In this document: piece after piece, positions 56,295 to 64,000 of the stretch
Numbering within the stretch: the stretch's first letter is position 1
Layout of the letters: each line of letters opens with the position of its first letter
Assembly (NCBI GenBank): GCA_026008535.1
Contig: BRKX01000015.1
Location: forward strand, 20,109,501-20,173,500
Reading direction: 5' to 3'
DNA length: 64,000 nt
Source: Perilla frutescens
Taxonomy: Eukaryota; Streptophyta; Magnoliopsida; Lamiales; Lamiaceae
The notes under the pieces: generated by a model
The model's database searches: none
Told to the model about the DNA's origin: nothing
What the model saw: only the letters and a program-made list of their open reading frames with translations
Made by a program: the position numbers and the translations under genes

Positions 56295-58231
56295 ATGACT
56301 CGATCCTCACAAAAAAAAGAGAAGCTAGTGTTCGATCCAGAGCCGGAGAGAACTTTACAGAAGTTGAGGAAAGCTGCCAGAGAGTCTAAGGAGGCTTCCG
56401 AATCTGATCTGGGAGTATTTGATCTTGATCAATTGTTTGAGGAAAATATGGCTAACAATGGGAATCAAGCTCTCGCCAATGCCGACGAACCTGCGCCTCT
56501 TATCAGCGAGCTCGGCCGCCATAGAAGTAATAGGCCTATCTGCATCGTACTACCCCCCATTGCAAACAACTCGGAGATCAGACCCGGATTCATACAAGTG
56601 CTACCAAGGTTCAGTGATCTGCCAGGTGAGAGTGCGCATAAACACTTAGCCGAATTTGATCTAGTCTGCTTTACTCTTCGCCCTCAAGGTTTTTCTTCTG
56701 ATAACTTGAGATTACTAACTTTTTCTCACACTTTGCAAGGCAGGGCTAGAGATTGGCTATTTGATCTTCCATCGGGTTCGATTACCACCTGGAATGAATT
56801 GGAGGAGCAGTTCCTGCGTAAATTATTTCCGGAGTCCAGAGCTGCAAACCTAAGGATAGCGATCAGCAGCATTAAGCAAAAGCAAAATGAGAGTCTAGCA
56901 GATTACTGGGAGAGATTCCAGCAGCTATGTCGCAAGTGTCCAGACCACGGGTTCACGGATTACCAACTGCTAACAAATTACTTTTACCGTGGTATGTCTT
57001 CTTTTGACATGAAAATTGTTGATGCTGCGAGTGGAGGATCTCTCACAAACAAGACCCTAGCCGAGGATAAACAACTTATCATTGACATGGTTTCTGGAGG
57101 TCAACAGTATGAGGATGAGGACGATGACCGATATTGACCTGTTGAGCGAGCAGACAGCTCCAGTGTCAACGAGAAGATTGATGCTCTGACTTCTCTGGTT
57201 CGAGGTTTAGCTGTGGTACAAACGCAAAATGTCCGTTGTGGAGTTCGCTCAGAAAATGGCCACTTTACTGATGCTCGCCCAACTTTGCAAGATCCGTTAA
57301 CCGAGCAAACCTACTATGGGTCCGGTGATGCGCAATAAGATGCCATGAGATGGAGAAATTATGATTCATACTCGAACACATATAACTCTGGCTGGAGGGA
57401 TCATCCTAATTCTAGCTGGATGCAGCCGTAGGGTGGCCCGTATGGGCATACTAACAAGTCTGCGCCTAGCATAAGTGAGATTATGAAGTGTCTGGAGCAA
57501 AGCAGTGCTATGGTGAACAGCTTGGCACAGAGTCAGAAGGCTTTCCAGCAGGAGACGCAAGACGCCCTAGGTAGTATGGGCACACAGATCACTCAGATTG
57601 CCACTCAAATGAACAAGATGCAGGTGAATCAAGGCAAACTCCCATCCCAAACTGAAATGAATCCAAGAGCGCATGTTTGTGCTGTCACTTTGAGAAGTGT
57701 GGAGGAGTTAGCCGAGTTGGAGGCTAAGAAGGAAAAGAACCCGCAGTATGGGCATACTACAGAGTTGGAAAACCCTCCCAAAGCAGAGGATGAACCAACT
57801 TCCGAACTCACTCCACCTAAGGTTAGTGTTGAATCTAAAATTTTTAACCCTCTGATTGCAGTTCCTTTTCCTTCCAGGTTGGTTCAAAATAAGAAGGAGG
57901 ATGATGGAAAGAGATCATCGAGCTGTTCAAGAAGGTACTCTTTCGTGGGCTGACTGAAACCGCTGCAATAACAGAAAAAGATGAGGAGATTCGAGATATC
58001 ATAATGCAGTTGTATGCCACCAATGAAATTCCAACTCGGAACCTGATAGGCCGTATGGCCTTACCGACCAACTCAGAACGAATTTTACCAGCTCATGTGA
58101 AGACCCCAGTGTTGGATTTGAAGGGGCAAGAAGAAAGGTTGGTCGAGTTTTTGAAGAAGCATAAAGGTGTGAGGATGGAGACGACTACTTTCGACAGGGG
58201 TAGATCTGCTACCTCCGAAATTGTCACGTGA
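56295..58231 (+). pseudogene. Athila-like gag, three stops and one frameshift
   Basis: ATG at 56295; the frame is open to 57137. It holds the retrotransposon gag (capsid) domain: FSDLPGESAHKHLAEFDLVC, LQGRARDWLFDLPSGSITTW, LEEQFLRKLFP and SLADYWERFQQLCRKCP. Stops at 57135-57137, about 57339 and about 57429 interrupt the same frame, which continues to about 57910 with a helical QITQIATQMNKMQ region and the VTLRS block seen before the protease in Athila. After one frameshift near 57905 it continues to TGA at 58229-58231, through DIIMQLYATNEIPTRNLIG. That last part may be a distant C-terminal piece joined by the deletion that removed pol. No zinc knuckle is seen. Confidence 0.87.
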
Positions 58232-59928
58232 TCGAGTTCTGATTGTGTCAAGCCTCGGACGTTAAATAAGGGCGCTTCTCGGGAGGCAACCCGTGCTTTT
58301 ACCTGCTTTCTTTTCATTTTATTTTATTTCATTCTTTTTATTTTCTCTTATTTTGTTTTTTTTATTTATTTATTTCGGTTATTTTCGTTTGTTAAGTTTT
58401 ATTATAAAAAAAATAAATAAGAGATAGTGCAGGTCTATCTTCCATCACCGCCGCTCTGCTCGCCACCGAGTTCTCACCGTCATCCACGTCTCCCGCTCTC
58501 CATGATTGTCACAGTTTGCTTTTTCTACCCTCTCTATTTAGTTTGTTTTCCTTTATGCTTTCCTGTTTTGATTTGTGTCACTCTCCTCTTTTGCATAGTG
58601 AGGACAATGTGTTGTCTAAGTGTGGGGGGGAGAGTTATTATTTTTTCTGGTTTTTGCAAGTTAAAAAAAAATTCTTATGTTCGTTTGTTTGTTTAGTTTT
58701 GTTGAGTATTGGCTGCCTGAGATTGAAATGTACAAAGAGAAAGAGTTATAACATGGATTATCTTGGTTTGTTTGGTTGACTCTCTTGTGATTGAATTGTG
58801 CTAATGCTCGTATGTGTTCTTGGAAGATGAAATGTGCAACTTGATCAACTTTTGATGAGCTTATAAACGAGAGATTTGAGCCTCTTGAGCATGTTATATA
58901 TATAGAAAGCTCAATTTCATTCTTTTGATGAGTGTGTCGGATTTGAATGCTGAATTTCTGATTTGCCTTGTTGCCATGATCATACTGCTTGTGAGTTTCC
59001 TTTTGCATGAAAATGATAAAGGCATATAGGATTAACCACTGTTTTGGCCTAAATAAATTATCCATACCTGACACTATCCCATAGTGAGCTCATTTGTGCC
59101 TGAATCCTTTCTTTCATGATTAATAGCCACTAAATAATTAAGCTTTAGCCCTTTTTGGCCTGCTCTTGTCCCTTGAAAGCATGTGAGCTATATTGGATTG
59201 TGTTGAGATGAGTTCAAAATTTACTTGAAAGAACAGTTGGTGCTGGAAATTGAAGAAAACTTGTGAAAAACTCCTGTCCTATTCCTAGAACAAAAAAAAA
59301 ACAGAGAGAAAGAAGCAAAGCTTCAAGAAAAAGAAAAAGAAAAAAAAATGGTCCGTATGCCCATACTGGACGTGGAGAAAATAGGGCTGTACCCGATTGA
59401 AGTTTAATTTTGTTGCCCTGTATAGCTTTGAAGACCAGCATTTAACTTAGAGTTCGTGGGATATTTGAGAAGTTACAGCCGAACTTGATTAATGTGTTCT
59501 GATATGCTTACATGCTTTCATCTTTAAGCCACTTATCCAAATTATCCTACCTAAGCACCCTAGCCCCATTACAACCCATTTCAAAGACCTTTTGATTTGT
59601 GCATAGTTCTTACTTGTTGGTAGTGATTTTGACATATTGGCAAATCTATGTTTGAAGGCATCAAATCACGACTTGAGTGAATTTAAATCTGCCCTTATCT
59701 ACTTTTGAGAGAAATTGAGCGAATCTTGGTAAGGCGGGATTGAGTTGCACGTTTTTGACTTGAATGAAAAACATGTGTTAATCTCTTGAAACAAGAGAAA
59801 GGTTAGTGGATTGTGGATGGTTGTGTTGTAATCCTAACTCCGAGTATTTTCAGTTTAGGGCAGCCGATGCTTGTTTTGTTTTCAAATCGTTCTTTTGTTT
59901 AGATATGCTCGAGGACGAGCATGGTTTA
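58232..59928 (+). other. non-coding internal region of the gypsy element
   Basis: Begins with GTTAAATAAGGGCGCTTCTC / GGGAGGCAACCC, a block usual after Athila pol. T-rich tracts and two AGTGTGGGGGG-type tracts (58619 and 59929) follow. No protein signature; short open frames are not genes. Confidence 0.7.
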
Positions 59929-59942
59929 AGTGTGGGGGGATT
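59929..59942 (+). other. polypurine tract of the gypsy element
   Basis: AGTGTGGGGGGATT directly before the 3' LTR. Confidence 0.82.
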
Positions 59943-61310
59943 TGATCGGGTCATTTGTACCTATTTATTTTGGGCCAATTTGGTGTGATTTATTATTGTT
60001 GATTGCCTTGTAATTATGGATTTTTGGAAGAATGTTGTGTTTTGAGTATATTACAGGGAAATAACACAAAGTTGGAGAAATTGGTTTGTTTTGATAAGAA
60101 GTACAGCTGAGTGAAGGAAGAGTTGAAGCTGGAAGTTAGGAAAGCCATGCAGTATGGGCATACTGCAGGAAGGACTGGGCTGAAAATCTGGAAGCTGGGC
60201 CTGTGCGCACGAATTTGGGCTAGAGCACGGGATTTACTAAAGCCCATGGTCTGGACACGTTTTACAGCTGCTCCACCGCATCTAAGAGTCCCTTTTTTGC
60301 CAATTACCTTGTGGGAATAGATTAGGATGTCAATTTCCTTGTTAATACTATTTTAATTAAGGATATTATATATAGATTAGGACTTATCTTTATTTAGGGC
60401 TGGATATTAACGATAGACGCCGCAACGCAGCAGCAGAGAGACGGTAGAGCAGATTATTTTCATCTTCTTCATTATTTTTCATCGTGTTCTTCTTTTACAA
60501 TATTTCAAGGTTCGAATTCATAACTGAATTCGAGCTAGACTCGTTCTTATTCCGGTGAAGATTAACGAAGCCCTGGCGTAATTATACCGTGAGATCTAAT
60601 TGTTCTTTTTATTTTGATTAATTGCATATATATGTTGTTCTCAGTAATTCGAGTCGTTAATTGTTTCGACATTGCTAGATAGGTGCACATATTTAGTAGA
60701 TCGGAATTAATTAGTAGCCAATTAAACCGGTCATCCGTAATTATGGTTTAAGTTTAATTAGTGGTAAAACGGTTCTTCAGAACCAGGGGAATAACAGTCT
60801 TAATTCAATGGTCCTGTGTCAGAGTCTGTTGGTTTTAAATCGGGTTTCTCTAGTTCTTAATACTGTTGGCTCATTAAATCTATAGAGTGTCTCTTACGAT
60901 TGTCAGTCGATTAGAGAAATAATTGGTGAAGTGTCTTCCTGATTATTGAGAAACTAAGGAGAAATTAGATTGCGTCAGTAAGTGTCTTCGGTGGCTATAA
61001 CTGGTTTGCATGTGTTGATTAAAATTATCTTTGCATCAAGGATCGGTTTAGTTAAGCTAGGGTGGAGTTAATTGGAAACCGGAATGCTTTTTATAATCTG
61101 CTAAACTCGTTTTCTCTATTTATTTATTATTTTAGTTTAGTTTATTTTACAACCACAAAATTCGTTTGGAAAGTTAAGTTCTGCAGATTGAAGGTTTAGA
61201 ATAATTCTCGCCGGTCCTTTGGGAGACGATCTCGCTCATCGCTGTACTGTGCAGTAAGGGCATACCGACTGCTATCGGAAAATTTATTTTTATTGTAAAA
61301 CAACGCACCA
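59943..61310 (+). repeat. 3' LTR of the gypsy element
   Basis: TGATCGGGTCATTTG to ACAACGCACCA, 1368 bp, followed by the target duplication GGGAC. It carries the palindrome at 60148-60167 and the second motif copy at 61251-61271. Confidence 0.93.
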
Positions 61311-61533
61311 GGGACAAAAGTGAAAAAAATTGCATACATTGGGTACTGATGTGTAATTAATCATTGTATGACCCACCAACCCATTGACCTCCCACTATTT
61401 AATAATTGAAATAATACAATTAACACACCGTCATTTGGTCAACAGATTTGTATTTTATGAATATGAGAGTATTTCATACTTTATGAACTTTGAAGCAATG
61501 ATACTAAATGTAGGTATTGTATTAGTATATAGA

Positions 61534-62446
61534 TTATTGCCAATTTTATGAATTGTTTTCACTTAATTTTAATTTTTAAGATATGTCAACGTACATCAAC
61601 AGTGGTTGATCCAAACAAAAATATCTAGGGGGGCCTCGTTACACTGTATGTAAATATAAAAAAAATCACCGTCATCGGTGAGGGGTCGAAACCTACCGAC
61701 AGCAAAAAAGACATAGAAAAAATATTAAATGGTATGTATTGAATTGCAAACCAATATTAAATGGTATGTATTGAATTGCAAACCTTTAAACGTTGGGTGA
61801 AAATTGTAAAATGATGTATATGCTGTGTTAAATCATGGAATTAACCCACTTCTAAATAAATATACATAATTTTTTGTTGGTGTCACGTGCATTAGATCAA
61901 TTGAAAATAACTTAATATATATGAAAATGTTCGGAATTTTTTTGATTTTGGCTTTTGCACATGCGTACCCATATTCGTTAATACTTGTGATGCCTTTAAC
62001 TAAATAAAATCAAATCAAAGTATGATTAAAACATGATAGTTATTTTCTAAATTAAAAAAAAAAAACATAATAATTCACATTTGATCTTTTGTGCAATTAT
62101 ATATTTATATATATATAGGATTTGGCTCAAATGAGGACACATCTTTGGGTGAGAAATAGGAACTAGTTACAACCATTAGATCTATTAAATTTAATGGTGC
62201 AGATTTAGATTAAAATTTAATATTTTTTTAATTATATTTTTTATTAATTAGATATGGATAGATAATCCCACAAGAATAGGTATTTCCATATCAAAATTTA
62301 TTTTTATTTCTTTATTTATCTCCCCCACTACCACACGTGATTTTAAGTCTGTTCTGCATTTTTTTTTCTGTTTCATCTTCTCTACGGTTTTATCAGAGTT
62401 CTTCATTTTTTTTTGTCATTCTCTACAATTTTTCTCATCAACGAAG
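61534..62446. other. upstream region of the FAR1-like gene
   Basis: AT-rich. It holds a 32-bp direct duplication AATATTAAATGGTATGTATT... at 61721-61752 and 61753-61784, and a CACGTG G-box at about 62333. A TATA box could not be assigned with confidence. Confidence 0.5.
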
Positions 62447-64000
62447 ATGGCTTCAACAGACATAACAAACCCGACAAATTCAGGTACTCATATATTTTCC
62501 GTTTAAGATTATATTTTCTATAGATATTTTTCTTAAATATTGAATAATTTTCACCAACAATAGAGATTAGAGATGGCAGATTAGGGCATTAAAACACGAG
62601 AACACACTAAAAATGATTATCTCAAATATAAAAAAAATGTGGGTTTGTTTTTCATTTGCAAGTTTGTAGTAATTTTTGTGCCAACTTGAGAGTTTACAAT
62701 CAAATTAAGGAACTGAAAAAACGATGTTGTTGCGGCTGTCAAAAAGAAAAAAAAAAGAATGAATGTATTTAAAAAATCATTGCTATTGTCAACAATCTAA
62801 TGCTAAATTAATTCAAAGTATTTTAAAATTGTTGCTTTCAAAAATTTATATTATTGCTTATAAAGACACAGATAATCACTTATATTGATATAACTTACTA
62901 CTAGGTATGTATCATGATCTCGATCGCTGTATGTTGGTATTGTATTTTCTAGTATTTCATTTTTTTTTCTGCTACAGGCATCATTAGTCATGCACTAACA
63001 ATCTAATGGTAAGTTAATTCAAAGTTTTTGTAAATTGCTGTCAACAATCATTGATTCTGTCAACGATCTAATGCTAAATTAATTCAAAGTATTTCAAAAT
63101 TGTTGCTTTCAAACATTTATATTATTGCTTATAAAGACACTGATAATCACTTATATTGATATAACTTACTGCTTCTTAGTCATAAAAAAATAGAGCTTGC
63201 ATTCGTTTCTTTCAAAGCTAGGTATGTATCATGATCTCGATCGCTATATGTTGGTATTGTATTTTCTAGTATTTCAATTTCTTTTTTCTGCTACAGGCAT
63301 CATTACTCATGAACTAACAATCGTTGTCTGTGAATGTTGTATTTTATATGTGTTCTGTTTTGTATATTCATCCTCTTATTTATTGCATATTTATTTGTTT
63401 GCTATGTCGAGAAAATTGTGGCAATTCGAGTAAGTTGGCCAAAATAAATAAATCTGGGATTTTGTACTTTTATCTAAAATTTGATCATGTATATACAGAT
63501 ATCAATATCTCAAGTGATTGCGCAATTGATGTCTCACCTGGCATGACAAAATATTACACTCCACAATGTGATCATTCTGTTAAGCCACGTGTGGGTCAGA
63601 GTTTTCCTTCTCTCGATGTTGGTATACACTTTTATAAACAATATGCTTTGGTGTGTGGCTTCGATATCCGTCTAGGTACAACAAGGATGTCTAGAGATAG
63701 CACATGTGTGACGTGGAAATATGTTTATTGCAATAGAGAGGGGGTCAAGAATGTCACAATTCATAATGAAGGAAGCATATCAAACAAAAGATGTACGGTA
63801 TCAAACCTTGTCGACTGCAAGGCTCGTGTTATTTTCAAGTTTAGTGGTCGTGATGGATATGTCATTAGCAAGCTCATTGAACAACACATGCATACTCTAG
63901 TTCCAGATTCATACAAGCATTTTATGAAGATGAATTCTAACTTGGATGATGGCCATAAAAAATTTATACTGGCCTGTGCCAAGGCTAATGTAGGTGCAAT
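62447..64000 (+). CDS. FAR1-related (FRS-type) protein, 5' part, continues past the window
   Basis: Proposed exon 1 is 62447-62483 (ATG, MASTDITNPTNS, then G|GTACTC). Proposed exon 2 starts at 63499 after ATATACAG; the split codon restores frame, giving DINISSDCAID onward, and the frame is open to the window end. Exon 2 carries a FAR1 DNA-binding domain: VGQSFPSLDVGIHFYKQYAL, CGFDIRLGTTRMSRD, then YVYCNREG, VDCKARVIF and LIEQHMHTLVP, providing the Cys, Cys and His-x-His zinc ligands of the WRKY-GCM1 type. Family knowledge: FAR1/FRS proteins are transcription factors derived from Mutator-like transposases; the transposase-like and SWIM parts would lie beyond 64000. Exon 1 is inferred from splice signals and frame only. 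It could also be an active MULE gene rather than a host gene. Confidence 0.78.
62789..63322. repeat. tandem duplication inside the FAR1-like intron
   Basis: Segments 62789-63003 and 63060-63322 match over most of their length (CTAATGCTAAATTAATTCAA, then AGGTATGTATCATGATCTCG and TTCTGCTACAGGCATCATTA). The second copy has about 45 extra bases before AGGTATG. Both copies include the splice-like pairs AG|GTATGT and CTACAG|G. Confidence 0.88.

Larger units (their letters stand above)
54827..61310 (+). mobile_element. Athila-like gypsy retrotransposon, gag only (6484 bp)
   Basis: Perfect 5-bp duplication GGGAC (54822-54826 and 61311-61315). LTRs of 1368 bp at both ends, PBS TGGCGCCGTTGCTGGGGA, one gag ORF region, a long non-coding zone and a PPT. 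There is no protease, RT, RNase H or integrase, so it could only move with help from a full element. The gag, PBS and the AGTGTGGGGGGA tract fit the Athila lineage. Confidence 0.92.
54660..61533 (-). mobile_element. small Helitron split by a gypsy element
   Basis: On the minus strand the 5' end is TCTATATACTAATACAATAC (from 61533). The 3' end is the hairpin CCGTG-CATTA-CACGG (about 54674-54688), followed 9-10 nt later by terminal CTAG (54663-54660). Host bases are A and T at the plus-strand edges (54659 A, 61534 T), fitting Helitron insertion between A and T with no target duplication. Without the gypsy insert it is only about 390 bp, so it is non-autonomous and has no Rep/helicase. Confidence 0.75.

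Noticed and set aside
1..64000. tRNA, rRNA or microRNA genes
   Set aside because: Only tRNA-derived SINE boxes were seen; no complete cloverleaf, rRNA block or clear miRNA precursor could be recognised by eye.

Overview
This is nuclear DNA from a flowering plant, probably a eudicot; I cannot fix the species. The evidence is spliced genes with GT-AG introns, a CLE peptide gene, a DUF3675-type RING-CH ligase and a FAR1-type gene, set among nested LTR retrotransposons, a SINE, a LINE, a Helitron, hAT and Mutator-like elements. Nothing bacterial or organellar was seen.

Layout. 1-2750: 5' half of a decayed Ty1/copia element (minus strand), cut by the window edge. 2751-5768: gene island with a CLE peptide gene (3641-3910, minus) and a tRNA-derived SINE trimer (4979-5335). 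5769-36982: a non-autonomous DNA transposon (short TIRs at both ends) swollen by nested insertions. The first is a SIRE/Maximus-like copia with 2.6-kb LTRs (6004-34834, TSD CAATT). In its gag-pol sits a second, very large SIRE-like copia (9950-27804, minus), which itself holds a 1.57-kb solo LTR (18988-20560). A gypsy solo LTR (31275-32626) lies in the right LTR of the first copia. A Mutator-like element (35179-36832) lies near the end. 36983-49201: second gene island, with a seven-exon RING-CH E3 ligase gene (38672-41276, minus), an intronless RING-H2 E3 ligase gene (48581-49201, plus), several MITEs, a hAT remnant and a degenerate tandem array. 49590-53718: tandem repeat split by a solo LTR, then a long-TIR MITE holding a LINE fragment. 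54660-61533: a Helitron split by a gag-only gypsy element (54827-61310). 62447-end: start of a FAR1-like gene that runs off the window.

The most unusual structure is in the 9950-27804 copia. Downstream of RNase H it carries three diverged copies of one accessory ORF, roughly 615-740 codons each, in tandem and in the pol sense. Each copy has its own upstream region with a TATA-like box and CAACGG/ACCGTT motifs. A second notable pattern is a palindromic GTATGGGCATAC motif found about nine times in the 6.5-kb gypsy element. It recurs in the related solo LTR with paired base changes that preserve the palindrome.

The four host genes (CLE, RING-CH, RING-H2, FAR1-like) show no functional link; they are neighbours separated by transposons.
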